A DNA stretch of 64,000 bases from an uncultured Bacteroidota bacterium (GTDB lineage Bacteria; Bacteroidota; Bacteroidia; B-17B0; Aurantibacillaceae). The notes beneath the pieces were generated by a model. It was not told the DNA's origin and ran no database searches. It worked only from the letters and a program-made list of their open reading frames with translations. The translations under genes were made by a program, and so were the position numbers. The DNA lies in assembly GCA_903834765.1 (NCBI GenBank), contig CAILKE010000053.1:1-64000 (forward strand), given 5' to 3'. Of this stretch, positions 35,761 to 44,901 are shown piece by piece (positions within the stretch are counted from its first letter, which is position 1; each line of letters starts with the position of its first letter).

Positions 35761-35901
35761 ATACTCCAACACATGAACTCCGTTTCATTTATAACACTTC
35801 AGCTATAAACACCTGAAGTCTCTAATTATGGATTCAAATTCAAAATGCTACAGTTTATAGCAATCAGTTACTATAAAATTGCTTTATTTTGTTACTTCAA
35901 G

Positions 35902-35914
35902 AAACCTGACAGGT
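35902..35914 (+). repeat. REP half-element directly before the RAYT start
   Basis: AAACCTGACAGGT, a half-copy of the REP palindrome, ends 13 bases before the RAYT ATG; possible binding site of the transposase near its own start. Confidence 0.75.
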
Positions 35915-35927
35915 CTAAAAAAACAAC

Positions 35928-36503
35928 ATGGAAAAAATTGAACATTTACAATATGGAAAATATTATCATATTTATAACCGTGGAATAAATAGCCAACCTA
36001 TTTTTTTTGAACCTTGTAACTACGATTATTTTTTAAAACTATATCAAAATCATATAGACCCAATAGCTGAAACCTATGCTTGGTGCTTGATGAAAAATCA
36101 TTTTCATTTTTTGATTAAAATAAAAGATGAAAATGAAGTCATTAATATTAAAGCTCCGCATCACTATTTTTCTAATTTATTTAATGCTTATACTAAAGCA
36201 ATTAATAAGAAATATAATAGGCATAGTAGTTTATTTCAGCGTTCATTTAAACGTAAACTTATCGATGACGAACGTTATTTCAAAAATTTAATTATGTATA
36301 TTCATAAAAACCCTGTAAATCATGGAATTTGTGAAAACATTATGGATTACCCTTGGAGTTCCTATTTAACTTGTATTTCTGACAAACTAACTAAATTAAA
36401 AAGAGAAGAGGTTATCAATTTATTTGATGACCTAGTTAATTTTAAAAACGTTCATCAATTAAATATAAACTGTTTAGAGATTGAAAATTATTTTGAACTA
36501 TGA
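35928..36503 (+). CDS. REP-associated tyrosine transposase (RAYT, IS200-like Y1 superfamily)
   Basis: 191 residues. HUH motif as NHFHFLIK with the two metal-binding His, preceded by YAWCLMKNH; N-terminal YYHIYNRGINSQPIF is typical of RAYTs. SSLFQRSFKRKLIDDERYF and MYIHKNPVNHGIC contain the expected region with the catalytic Tyr (probably in YIHKNPV or ERYF). RAYTs nick single-stranded REP hairpins and are thought to spread or domesticate them. Flanked on both sides by perfectly matching REP palindromes, giving a REPtron. Intact reading frame; may be active. Confidence 0.93.
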   Translation: MEKIEHLQYGKYYHIYNRGINSQPIFFEPCNYDYFLKLYQNHIDPIAETYAWCLMKNHFHFLIKIKDENEVINIKAPHHYFSNLFNAYTKAINKKYNRHSSLFQRSFKRKLIDDERYFKNLIMYIHKNPVNHGICENIMDYPWSSYLTCISDKLTKLKREEVINLFDDLVNFKNVHQLNINCLEIENYFEL

Positions 36504-36512
36504 ATTCCTAGA

Positions 36513-36545
36513 ACACCTGTCAGGTTTTTATAACCTGACAGGTGT
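36513..36545. repeat. REP element downstream of RAYT
   Basis: ACACCTGTCAGGTT / AACCTGACAGGTGT, a 14-bp perfect stem with a TTTAT loop, matching the upstream REP copy. Begins 10 bases after the RAYT stop. Confidence 0.9.
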
Positions 36546-36568
36546 AACTTGAACATCATCATAAGGTA

Positions 36569-36889
36569 ATGCTGGATAAAGATTTAGCCGAGTTATATGG
36601 AGTTGCAACAAGTAATTTAAACAAGCCTGTAAATCGAAATTTGAAACGTTTTCCAAACGATTTTATGATTCAATTAGATGAACTATAGTTCAAAAACTTG
36701 ATGTTCCAAAATGGAATATAAAGTTGGGGAGGAACCAGAAAATTACCTTTGGTGTTTACGGAACAAGGTGTTGCGATGAAAAAGAAGTTAGATAATCAAG
36801 ATAAGAACATGGAAATTGTTTTTAGATACTTCGATGAATTAATAGAGAAAAAAGAAAATACAAAGCCTCGAACAAAAATTGGATATTAA
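36569..36889 (+). pseudogene. ORF6N-domain gene, decayed
   Basis: Reading from 36569 in one frame gives [20 protein letters not shown] in part, then [32 protein letters not shown] and a helical tail, all hallmarks of ORF6N (phage-derived DNA-binding) proteins. The frame is interrupted by TAG at 36686 and TAA at 36719 without any frameshift, and the usual ~15-25 residues before KVMLD are missing. The break lies next to the downstream REP element, suggesting the RAYT/REP insertion removed the start. Not expected to give a working protein. Confidence 0.8.
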
Positions 36890-37010
36890 TTTCCTAAAAA
36901 TAAGTAGAAGCCTTTCGATTTACCGTTGCTCATTTGATAGCAAATAAAGATAGAACTCTTATTTATTTAAAAAGGGTGCTAGCACTCTGCCAAAATGTTT
37001 TTCATTGATA

Positions 37011-37018
37011 TAAATTTG
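37011..37018 (+). promoter_or_regulatory. -7-like element upstream of the second T9SS substrate
   Basis: TAAATTTG fits TAnnTTTG, 20 bases before the proposed TTG start. The -33 element is not clear. Confidence 0.35.
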
Positions 37019-37038
37019 GTGTATAAATTTATTTAATA

Positions 37039-38337
37039 TTGAAAAAAACTATTCCTATTTTATTTTTATTTTTTATGTGTAAAGCAACTTATTCTCAAGT
37101 TTTAGCTTGGAATAGCGCAACCAGAACAGGCGTTGCACCAAATTACACATATACTGGAACAGGAATTAAAGCTGTAGTAACAACCAATGCTGTAACTTTA
37201 GGTGATGGTACACCAAGAGTAGATGGTGTTTCAGGATTCTCTGCTTGTTATTTAACTCCTGGATTGGATTTATATGCTGGATTTTTTAATTCTTATATAG
37301 CAGGTACAAATTCACATATTACTACAACATTTTCATTCGCTACAGGTTTTGGATGCACTGATGTTACATTTATAATTAAGGATATCAATTCTGGAGAATC
37401 ATTTACCGATTTTTGCGATGTTTTAGAATTAAGTGCTACATATAATAATTCAGGAACGGCTTTGCCAGTTGCTAATATTACAACTACTTTAGCATCAAAT
37501 GTTAATAGAACAACTTCCGGAACAACTGTAAAGCTAGTTGGGCATAATTCATCAACAGAAACAACAGGAGCCTATACTTCAGGAACTGCGTGCGGAAGTA
37601 CAACAGTAAAAATTACTCCACCAGCAGGGATGCCTTTGAATACATTTACAATAAAATACAGGCCTGCGTATGGAACAAGCACAGCGAATGCATATTATAC
37701 TAGTGGCACTCATCCGGCTGCGCAATATGTTTCTTATGGAAACTTAACATTTGTTGCTACTTCAGGTTGTGCGCAATTACTCCCAATTGAATTAATTTCT
37801 TTTCAAGCAATTCGAAAAAGCAATACTATAAATTTAAAATGGGAAACTGCCTCGGAAATAAATAATAATTATTTTTCCATAGAGCGATCATTTGATGGAC
37901 TTAATTTTGAAACGATTGACAAAGTAATTGGAGTGGGTAATAGTTTAACACTTAATAAATATGAGTATAATGATGGAAAACCAAGCAGGGAATTGTCTTA
38001 TTATAGATTAAAGCAAACAGATTTTAATGGAGAATTTAAATATTCAAATATTTTAAGTATAGAAAGTGATAACTCAAAAGCATTTATTTGTCACATATTC
38101 CCTAATCCAACTTCTACAACTATTAATTTTGAATTCTATACTCCAATAGAAGGAGAAATAAATTATGAGATAACAGATTGTATAGGAAGATTAGTAATCT
38201 CTAAAACACAATTGATGGAAATAGGATATTCAAAAATAAGTACTCCTATAGGTGAATTACCAAAAGGCATCTACTTTTTAAAAGTGCATTTTGATAAAAC
38301 GAATTTAAATACGGTTAATAAAATAGTTAAGAATTAA
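37039..38337 (+). CDS. Secreted T9SS type A substrate of unknown function
   Basis: 432 residues with a TTG start, chosen because the sequence from there is a clean signal peptide (KKTIPILFLFFMCKATYSQ) and no in-frame ATG precedes it. Residues ~20-235 form a Thr/Ser/Gly-rich beta domain of unknown family; residues ~245-335 resemble a fibronectin-like stretch common in T9SS cargo (LLPIELISFQAIRKSNTINL, LKWETASEINNNYFSIERS); the end is a T9SS type A sorting domain (CHIFPNPTSTTINFEF ... LPKGIYFLKV). Exported by the type IX system to the surface or medium. Confidence 0.85.
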   Translation: MKKTIPILFLFFMCKATYSQVLAWNSATRTGVAPNYTYTGTGIKAVVTTNAVTLGDGTPRVDGVSGFSACYLTPGLDLYAGFFNSYIAGTNSHITTTFSFATGFGCTDVTFIIKDINSGESFTDFCDVLELSATYNNSGTALPVANITTTLASNVNRTTSGTTVKLVGHNSSTETTGAYTSGTACGSTTVKITPPAGMPLNTFTIKYRPAYGTSTANAYYTSGTHPAAQYVSYGNLTFVATSGCAQLLPIELISFQAIRKSNTINLKWETASEINNNYFSIERSFDGLNFETIDKVIGVGNSLTLNKYEYNDGKPSRELSYYRLKQTDFNGEFKYSNILSIESDNSKAFICHIFPNPTSTTINFEFYTPIEGEINYEITDCIGRLVISKTQLMEIGYSKISTPIGELPKGIYFLKVHFDKTNLNTVNKIVKN

Positions 38338-38401
38338 TTTTATTAATTCAGGTTCACTTACACTAAAACATAAACTATAATAGCATTCGAAATAAAACTA
38401 A

Positions 38402-38432
38402 AAACCCTCAATTATCTAGTAATTGAGGGTTT
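38402..38432. terminator. Bidirectional terminator between the T9SS gene and the ribosomal operon
   Basis: AAACCCTCAATTA pairs with TAATTGAGGGTTT around TCTAG. It ends the ribosomal supercluster (minus strand) and the T9SS gene (plus strand). Confidence 0.85.
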
Positions 38433-38454
38433 AAAATTTTATAGATTTTATTAA

Positions 38455-38931
38455 TTATTCTGCTCCTTCTTCTTTAGCTTCAGTGGTATTAGCATCAGTA
38501 GTTTTTTTAGCGCGACCACGACGAGTAGTTTTAGCTTTTTCAACAGGTGCAGTTTTACCGTTAGAATAAATATCGTTGAAGTCAACTAATTCAATTAATG
38601 CCATTTCAGCAGCATCACCTTGTCTGTTGCCAGTTTTGATGATACGAGTGTAACCACCATTTCTTTCAGCAACTTTAGAAGATACTTCTTTAAATAATAA
38701 AGCAACTATTTCTTTGCTTTTTAAATAAGAAAATACTGTTCTGCGGCTGTGAGTTGAATCATCTTTACTTTTAGTAATGATTGGCTCAACATAAGTTCTT
38801 AAAGCTTTAGCTTTAGCTAAGGTTGTGAAAATACGTTTGTGTTCAATTAAAGAACAAGCCATATTACTCATTAATGCCTTACGGTGTGACGCTGTTCTAC
38901 CTAAGTTATTTATTTTATCTCCGTGTCTCAT
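38455..38931 (-). CDS. rplQ: 50S ribosomal protein L17
   Basis: 158 residues. [20 protein letters not shown] and [21 protein letters not shown] identify L17. The core ends near residue 125; the final ~35 residues are a Lys/Thr/Glu-rich tail ([13 protein letters not shown] then acidic), an extension common in Bacteroidota L17. Last gene of the supercluster, separated from rpoA by a 78-base gap with a strong hairpin. Confidence 0.96.
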   Translation of the reverse strand: MRHGDKINNLGRTASHRKALMSNMACSLIEHKRIFTTLAKAKALRTYVEPIITKSKDDSTHSRRTVFSYLKSKEIVALLFKEVSSKVAERNGGYTRIIKTGNRQGDAAEMALIELVDFNDIYSNGKTAPVEKAKTTRRGRAKKTTDANTTEAKEEGAE

Positions 38932-38941
38932 GATATTTTTT

Positions 38942-38985
38942 GATTTAAGATTTAAGCCTTAAGATTTAAGTTTAAATCTTAAATC
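38942..38985. repeat. Hairpin in the rpoA-rplQ gap
   Basis: GATTTAAGATTTA (38942-38954) pairs perfectly with TAAATCTTAAATC (38973-38985), with two to three further inner pairs; a second, nested inverted repeat AAGATTTAA/TTAAATCTT sits at 38961-38980. No T-tract follows on the minus strand, so it is not a standard terminator. May be an interspersed repeat or an RNA processing/attenuation structure. Confidence 0.7.
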
Positions 38986-39009
38986 TTTATCTTTCGTCTA
39001 GTATTTTTA

Positions 39010-40002
39010 TTAATCTTTATCTAATTTATATTTTACTACATTCATTCCAAATTGTAAGCCTTTAGTAGTAACTAGGTCTTCTAGCTCAGTTAAAGATTTC
39101 TTACCAAAATTACGGAACTTTAATAGATCATTTTTATTGAAGGAAACTAGTTCACCTAAAGTCTCAACATCAGCTGCTTTTAAGCAGTTTAATGCGCGAA
39201 CAGATAAATCCATGTCAACTAATTTAGTTTTCAATAATTGACGCATATGTAATGAAGTTTCATCAAATTCTTCCTCAGATTTTTTCTCTTCCGAATCTAA
39301 TGTAATTTTCTCATCAGAGAATAACATAAAATGGTAGATCAAAATTTTGGCAGCTTCTTTCAAAGCTTCTTTTGGATGAATAGATCCGTCAGAAACGATA
39401 TCAATAATTAATTTTTCGTAATCTGTTTTTTGTTCAACACGGTAGTTTTCAATCGTGTATTTTACGTTTTTAATTGGCGTATAGATTGAATCTATGAAGA
39501 TTGTACCTTGAGGTGCAGAATTCGTTTTATTTTCTTCTGCAGGAACATATCCACGACCTTTATCAACAGTTAATTCAATTTTTAATTTTACAGTAGATTC
39601 GCTATTAAAAATAACTAAATCCGGATTTAAGATTTGAAATCCATTAGCAAATTTACCGATATCACCAGCAGTGAACTTTTCGCTTCCAGAGTAGTGAATA
39701 ACGATTTTTTCTACATCGTGATTATCTAATTGTTTTTTGAAACGAACTTGTTTTAAATTTAAGATAATTTCAGTAACATCTTCTACAACACCTTTAATTG
39801 TTGAGAATTCGTGGTCAACTCCTTCAATTTTCACGCTAGTAATAGCATGTCCTTCTAAAGAAGATAACATAATACGACGTAAAGAGTTACCTATAGTGAT
39901 ACCGAATCCTGGTTCTAAAGGACGAAATTCAAATTGTCCTTCAGTCTCGGTAGAGTTAATCATAACAACCTTGTCTGGTTTTACGAAATTTAATATTGCC
40001 AT
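39010..40002 (-). CDS. rpoA: RNA polymerase alpha subunit
   Basis: 330 residues. The N-terminal assembly domain has [20 protein letters not shown] and [20 protein letters not shown] in part; the C-terminal domain has [24 protein letters not shown]-type residues (here [18 protein letters not shown]) and [12 protein letters not shown]. It dimerises to nucleate RNA polymerase and contacts promoter DNA and activators through the C-terminal domain. Position between rpsD and rplQ is the standard alpha-operon order. Confidence 0.98.
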   Translation of the reverse strand: MAILNFVKPDKVVMINSTETEGQFEFRPLEPGFGITIGNSLRRIMLSSLEGHAITSVKIEGVDHEFSTIKGVVEDVTEIILNLKQVRFKKQLDNHDVEKIVIHYSGSEKFTAGDIGKFANGFQILNPDLVIFNSESTVKLKIELTVDKGRGYVPAEENKTNSAPQGTIFIDSIYTPIKNVKYTIENYRVEQKTDYEKLIIDIVSDGSIHPKEALKEAAKILIYHFMLFSDEKITLDSEEKKSEEEFDETSLHMRQLLKTKLVDMDLSVRALNCLKAADVETLGELVSFNKNDLLKFRNFGKKSLTELEDLVTTKGLQFGMNVVKYKLDKD

Positions 40003-40043
40003 TTTACTTATTTATATAGGTTAAAAAAACTATTTACTAATTA

Positions 40044-40649
40044 CTATTTAGAGTACAGTTCGACGATTAACTGTTCTTTAATGTTTTCAGGTATTTGAGA
40101 ACGCTCAGGAACAGAGATAAAATTACCGCTAAATGTCGATTTATCAAAATCTAACCAAGAATACTTATTTACAGAACCACTTAATGATTCAGTAATCGCT
40201 TCTAATGATTGAGATTTCTCACGCACACTAACAACATCTCCTGGCTTTAATGTATAAGAAGGAATGTTTACAGTACTTCCATTTACATTGATATGAGCGT
40301 GAGATACTAATTGACGAGCAGCTCTGCGAGAAGGAGCAATTCCTAAACGATAAACTACGTTATCTAAACGACATTCGATTAATTGTAATAACACTTCACC
40401 AGTAATACCATGAGCACGAGCCGCTTTATCAAATGTTCTAGCGAATTGTTTTTCTAAAATACCATAAGTATATTTAGCTTTTTGCTTCTCCATTAATTGG
40501 ATAGCATACTCTGATTTTTTACCTTTTTTCTTAGTATTACCGTGTTGCCCAGGAGGGTAGTTCTTTTTTTCTAAAGCTTTATCCGGGCCAAAAATTGGCT
40601 CTCTGAATTTTCTTGCAATCTTAGATTTAGGACCTGTATATCTTGCCAT
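40044..40649 (-). CDS. rpsD: 30S ribosomal protein S4
   Basis: 201 residues. [20 protein letters not shown] at the start and the S4 RNA-binding domain [21 protein letters not shown] with the following [11 protein letters not shown] are diagnostic. No N-terminal Cys cluster, so the zinc-free form. S4 initiates 16S rRNA 5' domain assembly and in many bacteria represses the alpha operon; no pseudoknot was evaluated here. Confidence 0.97.
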   Translation of the reverse strand: MARYTGPKSKIARKFREPIFGPDKALEKKNYPPGQHGNTKKKGKKSEYAIQLMEKQKAKYTYGILEKQFARTFDKAARAHGITGEVLLQLIECRLDNVVYRLGIAPSRRAARQLVSHAHINVNGSTVNIPSYTLKPGDVVSVREKSQSLEAITESLSGSVNKYSWLDFDKSTFSGNFISVPERSQIPENIKEQLIVELYSK

Positions 40650-40700
40650 TTCTATTGTTTAATTTCTGTTATTATTATATTTATCTTATCAGGCTATTGC

Positions 40701-41111
40701 TTAGCAACGACGACGTTTTGGTGGACGACAACCATTGTGTGGCATAGGTGTTATATCTACTATTTCAGTAACTTCAATTCCTGAAGTAGCAATTGTTCTG
40801 ATTGCTGATTCTCTTCCAGCTCCTGGTCCTTTAACATACACTTTTACTTTACGTAAACCTAAGTCTGATGCTACTTTAGAGCAATCTGCTGCTGCTAATT
40901 GTGCAGCATAAGGAGTGTTTTTCTTAGAGCCACGGAAACCCATTTTACCAGCGCTAGCCCAAGAAATTACTTGTCCGCTTGTGTTAGTTAAAGAGATTAT
41001 TAAGTTATTGAATGTAGCGTTAATGTGAGCCTCTCCAACTGCCTCTACCTTTACTACTCTTTTCTTAGCGTTAGCTTTTGCTGCTGCTACTGATGATTGT
41101 TGTTTAGCCAT
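40701..41111 (-). CDS. rpsK: 30S ribosomal protein S11
   Basis: 136 residues. [20 protein letters not shown], shown in part, [21 protein letters not shown] and the end [10 protein letters not shown] are S11 hallmarks; it forms part of the 30S platform. The N-terminal ~18 residues are Ala/Lys-rich and variable, as in relatives. Confidence 0.97.
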   Translation of the reverse strand: MAKQQSSVAAAKANAKKRVVKVEAVGEAHINATFNNLIISLTNTSGQVISWASAGKMGFRGSKKNTPYAAQLAAADCSKVASDLGLRKVKVYVKGPGAGRESAIRTIATSGIEVTEIVDITPMPHNGCRPPKRRRC

Positions 41112-41136
41112 TTTAATTAAATGCTTATTTTATTTA

Positions 41137-41514
41137 TTACTTAGTAACTTTTTTCTTGTTTGCAACTGTTTTACGTTTTCCTTTACGGATACGTGCGTTG
41201 GTTTTAGTACGTTGACCACGAACTGGCAACCCATTACGGTGACGGATACCACGGTAAGAACCAATATCAGTTAAACGTTTGATATTTAAAGCAACTTCTG
41301 AACGAAGTCCACCTTCCACTTTAAAAGTGTCGTTAATGATTTTACGAATAGCGTTTTGTTCATCGTCATTCCATTCATTTACTTTCTTATTAAAGTCAAT
41401 GCCAGCTTCTGTTAAAATACGTTGAGCTCTGCTACGTCCAATACCAAAAATGTAGGTTAACCCTATTTCTCCTCTTTTATTTTTTGGTAAATCTATACCT
41501 GCAATACGTGCCAT
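41137..41514 (-). CDS. rpsM: 30S ribosomal protein S13
   Basis: 125 residues. [31 protein letters not shown] and the basic end [20 protein letters not shown] identify S13, located in the 30S head near the subunit bridge and tRNAs. 22-base gap to rpsK. Confidence 0.97.
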   Translation of the reverse strand: MARIAGIDLPKNKRGEIGLTYIFGIGRSRAQRILTEAGIDFNKKVNEWNDDEQNAIRKIINDTFKVEGGLRSEVALNIKRLTDIGSYRGIRHRNGLPVRGQRTKTNARIRKGKRKTVANKKKVTK

Positions 41515-41555
41515 TATTTATATACTTGGTTTTAAAAGTTTGCGAAAATACGCAT

Positions 41556-41672
41556 TTATTTTTGTCTTTGTTTAAATTTCGGATTTTTTTTGTTGATTAT
41601 ATACAACTTTCCTTTACGACGTACGATTTTACAATCTACGCTTCTTTTTTTGATGGATGCTCTAACTTTCAT
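41556..41672 (-). CDS. rpmJ: 50S ribosomal protein L36
   Basis: 38 residues, too short for most ORF lists: begins [20 protein letters not shown] and ends [12 protein letters not shown]. Only one Cys remains, so it is the zinc-free type. Lies between infA and rpsM, the normal place. Frame and stop checked base by base. Confidence 0.95.
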   Translation of the reverse strand: MKVRASIKKRSVDCKIVRRKGKLYIINKKNPKFKQRQK

Positions 41673-41736
41673 TTTTATTTGATTATTTCCGTTTATGTAT
41701 TCCTATTAATTTTATTCTTTGCTCTATTCTCTTATA

Positions 41737-41955
41737 TTACTTGTAACGGTATGTAATTCGTCCTTTTGATAAATCATATGGACTCATTTCTAATTTAACC
41801 TTATCCCCAGTCAATATTTTAATATAATGCATTCTCATTTTTCCTGAGATATGAGCTATAACAACATGTCCGTTCTCTAACTCTACCCTGAACATCGCAT
41901 TACTAAGCGATTCAAGAATAGTTCCATCTAGTTCAATATTTGCTTGTTTCGCCAT
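41737..41955 (-). CDS. infA: Translation initiation factor IF-1
   Basis: 72 residues, one S1-like OB fold: [40 protein letters not shown], shown in part, and [22 protein letters not shown]-1 occupies the A site during initiation. Directly follows secY (3-base gap); the map gene often found between them is absent. Confidence 0.97.
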   Translation of the reverse strand: MAKQANIELDGTILESLSNAMFRVELENGHVVIAHISGKMRMHYIKILTGDKVKLEMSPYDLSKGRITYRYK

Positions 41956-41958
41956 TTA

Positions 41959-43293
41959 TTACGCTTGTTGCATCTCCATTGCGTTAGTACTGCGTCCTTT
42001 TATTCTACCCGTTTGCATTAAGCCATCATAATGACGATTTAATAAGAAGGTTTCTATTTGCTGTAAAGTATCTAAAACAACACCTACCAAAATCAATAAA
42101 GACGTTCCTCCAAAGAAATCAGCAAAAGCACTGTTAATTCCTAATTTAATGGCAATAGAAGGCAAAATAGCCACAAACGCTAAGAAAATAGAACCTGGTA
42201 AAGTAATACGAGACATTACTTGATCAATAAAACTTGCAGTGTCTTTCCCTGGTTTAACACCCGGTACAAAACCACCATTACGTTTCATATCATCAGCTAA
42301 TTGATTCGGATTAATCATGATAGCTGTGTAAAAATAGGTAAAAGCTATAATTAACGTAGCAAAAATAAAGTTATACCAAAAACCATATCTATCAGAGAAC
42401 ACACCGCCAGTGCCTCCTGAGAAGCTAGATACTGCTGAAGGAATGAACATAATTGCTTGAGCAAAGATGATTGGCATTACACCAGCTGCATTTACTTTTA
42501 ATGGTAAGTATTGACGAACACCACCGATTTGCTTGTTACCAACAATTTTCTTGGCATACTGCACTGGTATTCGCCTTGTTCCTTGCACTAATAAAATACA
42601 ACTTACAATTACTAACATCAAGAATACAATCTCTAATAAGAACATGATTAAACCTCCACCAGCACTTTGTAAACGGGAACCGAATTCGGAAGTGATAGCA
42701 AAAGGTAATCGAGAGATAATACCAATCATAATTAATAAGGAGATGCCATTTCCAATGCCTTTATCTGTAATTCTTTCACCTAACCACATGATAAACATAG
42801 TGCCTGCTACTAAAATAATCGTAGATTGAATACCAAACCAAGTTGGGTCAATTCCTACAACACCAGGCTTAGTATAAACTTGCGCAGCTAAATAACCAGG
42901 AGCCTGAACAGCAGTAACAGCTACAGTTAAGAAACGAGTGTATTGGTTAATTTTCTTACGACCACTTTCTCCTTCTTTCTGTAATTTTTGAAAGTAAGGA
43001 ACAGCCATACCCAATAATTGGATAATGATAGAAGCTGTAATGTATGGCATAATACCTAAACCAAAAATTGAAGCTCTCGAGAAAGCACCACCCGCAAATG
43101 CATTAATTAAAGCAATGATACCGCCATCATTAGCACTTTCATTAGCTCGTGTTAATACTTCTGTATTAATACCTGGCAATACTACATAAGAACCCAAACG
43201 ATAGATAAGAATAAGCCCAAGAGTTGTTAAAATTCTTTGCTTTAATTCTTCTATCTTCCAAATGTTTTGGAGGGTCTCTATAAAACGCTTCAT
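41959..43293 (-). CDS. secY: Protein translocase subunit SecY
   Basis: 444 residues with ten membrane helices, the core pore of the Sec translocon in the inner membrane. RLGSYVVLPGINTEVL near the start, GIMPYITASIIIQLLGMAVP, the plug/loop residues in the middle and PAQ-type RIPVQYAKKIVGN are standard. Its presence between rplO and infA is the usual spc order. Confidence 0.97.
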   Translation of the reverse strand: MKRFIETLQNIWKIEELKQRILTTLGLILIYRLGSYVVLPGINTEVLTRANESANDGGIIALINAFAGGAFSRASIFGLGIMPYITASIIIQLLGMAVPYFQKLQKEGESGRKKINQYTRFLTVAVTAVQAPGYLAAQVYTKPGVVGIDPTWFGIQSTIILVAGTMFIMWLGERITDKGIGNGISLLIMIGIISRLPFAITSEFGSRLQSAGGGLIMFLLEIVFLMLVIVSCILLVQGTRRIPVQYAKKIVGNKQIGGVRQYLPLKVNAAGVMPIIFAQAIMFIPSAVSSFSGGTGGVFSDRYGFWYNFIFATLIIAFTYFYTAIMINPNQLADDMKRNGGFVPGVKPGKDTASFIDQVMSRITLPGSIFLAFVAILPSIAIKLGINSAFADFFGGTSLLILVGVVLDTLQQIETFLLNRHYDGLMQTGRIKGRSTNAMEMQQA

Positions 43294-43300
43294 ATATATC

Positions 43301-43747
43301 TTAGATTTCTGTTGCTACTCCGCCTTTTGATTCAATTGCTGCTTTAGCAGTTGCTGTAAATGCATGAACTAATATGTTAACTTTGGATTTTAATTCTCCT
43401 CTACCTAAAATTTTAATCAAATCATTTTTAGAAGCTACACCATTAGCGATTAATACTTCTTTTGTGATTTCAGTAATATTTTTAGTATCAACGATTTTTT
43501 GTATAATATCTAAATTTACTCCTTTGTGATCAATGCGGTTAATGTTTTTGAAACCAAATTTAGGAACACGACGTTGTAGTGGCATTTGACCACCTTCAAA
43601 ACCACGTTTCTTTTTGTTACCAGAACGAGATTGAGCACCTTTGTGTCCTTGCGTAGCTGTACCACCTCCACCAGAACCTTGTCCGCGACCTCTTCTAAAA
43701 TTGTTTTTTACTGAACCTTCTGCAGGTGATAGTGAATTTAATTTCAT
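43301..43747 (-). CDS. rplO: 50S ribosomal protein L15
   Basis: 148 residues. The Gly/Arg/Lys-rich N-terminus (RRGRGQGSGGGGTATQGHKG) that threads into 23S rRNA, and GFEGGQMPLQRRVPKFGFKN, identify L15. It ends 7 bases before secY. Confidence 0.97.
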   Translation of the reverse strand: MKLNSLSPAEGSVKNNFRRGRGQGSGGGGTATQGHKGAQSRSGNKKKRGFEGGQMPLQRRVPKFGFKNINRIDHKGVNLDIIQKIVDTKNITEITKEVLIANGVASKNDLIKILGRGELKSKVNILVHAFTATAKAAIESKGGVATEI

Positions 43748-43766
43748 CTTAAAATACTTTTATTAA

Positions 43767-43946
43767 TTAAATTTTTTCAATTGTCAATAAATGAGCTACG
43801 GCATTAATCATACCTTGTACTTGAGGCGTAGCTTCTTTTACAATACTATGATTTAATTTTTTTAAGCCTAAAGCTTGAACTGTTGCACGTTGTCTTTGGT
43901 TTCTTTTAATAAAACTTTTAGTCAACGTTATTTTTACTTGTGCCAT
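43767..43946 (-). CDS. rpmD: 50S ribosomal protein L30
   Basis: 59 residues, read directly from the minus strand: opens [20 protein letters not shown], then [16 protein letters not shown] and a final helix/strand ending LLTIEKI. L30 length and motif ([12 protein letters not shown]) are typical. Gap of 19 bases to rplO and 12 to rpsE. Confidence 0.95.
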   Translation of the reverse strand: MAQVKITLTKSFIKRNQRQRATVQALGLKKLNHSIVKEATPQVQGMINAVAHLLTIEKI

Positions 43947-43958
43947 ATCTTTTTAATA

Positions 43959-44477
43959 TTATCCGTTAAAAACTTTGTCTAATGTAATTCCTCTTTGTCT
44001 TGAAATTGCTAATGGATCACGCATTTTAGCTAAAGCATCGATTGTTGCTTTTACTACGTTATGAGGATTTGAAGAACCTTTAGATTTCGCTAAAACGTCA
44101 GTAATACCAACGCTTTCTAATACTGCACGCATGGCACCACCCGCAATAACTCCAGTACCATGAGCAGCTGGTTTTAAAAACACGCGAGAACCACCAAATT
44201 TACCATTTTCAGAATGAGGCACAGTTCCTTTTAATACAGCTACTTTCACTAAGTTTTTCTTAGCATCATCAATACCTTTAGTAATTGCATCTGTAACTTC
44301 ATTTGCTTTTCCTAAACCGTATCCTACAACACCTTTTTCATCACCAACTACAACGATAGCAGCGAAACTAAAGTGACGACCACCTTTTGTAACTTTGGTT
44401 ACACGTTGAATCGCTACTAATTTATCCTTTAGTTCGATGTCTGTAGACTTTACTTTTTTTACAACTTCTTTTGACAT
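43959..44477 (-). CDS. rpsE: 30S ribosomal protein S5
   Basis: 172 residues. The double-stranded RNA-binding part shows [20 protein letters not shown] and [17 protein letters not shown]; the C-terminal half has [21 protein letters not shown]5 lies at the mRNA entry/decoding side and affects accuracy. No change at the usual spectinomycin loop was examined in detail. Confidence 0.97.
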   Translation of the reverse strand: MSKEVVKKVKSTDIELKDKLVAIQRVTKVTKGGRHFSFAAIVVVGDEKGVVGYGLGKANEVTDAITKGIDDAKKNLVKVAVLKGTVPHSENGKFGGSRVFLKPAAHGTGVIAGGAMRAVLESVGITDVLAKSKGSSNPHNVVKATIDALAKMRDPLAISRQRGITLDKVFNG

Positions 44478-44502
44478 GTTATGTATGTTCTTTTTATACT
44501 AA

Positions 44503-44859
44503 TTAAAATTTTAAACCTGCTTCACGAGCGCCTTCTGCTAGCGATTTGATACGACCATGATATAAATACCCGTTTCTATCAAATACTACTGAACTGATTC
44601 CAGAACCTGTAGCTTTAGTTGCAATTAATTTCCCTACTGCTGTAGCTTGCTCTAATTTAGTAGCTTTTACGCCTTTGATGGCTTTATCATCAGAACCTGC
44701 AGCTAAAATTGTTTTACCTGTTTTATCGTCGATTAATTGAGCAAATATACCTGAGTTACTTCTAAACACACTTAAACGTGGTGTTGTAGCAGTTCCGCTT
44801 ATAGTTTTACGGATTTTAAATTTAATGCGTTCTCTTCTTTGTTTTTTATTGAGTGCCAT
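44503..44859 (-). CDS. rplR: 50S ribosomal protein L18
   Basis: 118 residues. [38 protein letters not shown] and the closing [19 protein letters not shown] match L18, which binds 5S rRNA with L5. Confidence 0.97.
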   Translation of the reverse strand: MALNKKQRRERIKFKIRKTISGTATTPRLSVFRSNSGIFAQLIDDKTGKTILAAGSDDKAIKGVKATKLEQATAVGKLIATKATGSGISSVVFDRNGYLYHGRIKSLAEGAREAGLKF

Positions 44860-44901
44860 CTTTCCAGTTTTTTGAAGATGATTAATACTAATTGAATTAT
44901 G

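Larger units (their letters stand above)
35458..35927. repeat. Hairpin-rich noncoding repeat cluster before the RAYT gene
   Basis: 470 bases without a gene. Contents: a hairpin CGGACG-CGT-CGTCCG (35584-35598); a pair of related elements with GCTAGG cores (35488-35505 and 35605-35630); two diverged copies of a 38-base unit (35637-35674 and 35771-35808, 30 of 38 identical by my count), each feeding its own stem (TGCTATAA/TTATAGCA at 35667-35686; ACTTCAG/CTGAAGT at 35796-35819); and REP palindromes (listed separately). Looks like an accumulation of mobile intergenic repeats. Confidence 0.7.

Noticed and set aside
41484-41756. 90-codon plus-strand ORF between rpsM and infA
   Set aside because: The region encodes rpmJ on the minus strand; the plus ORF is its shadow.
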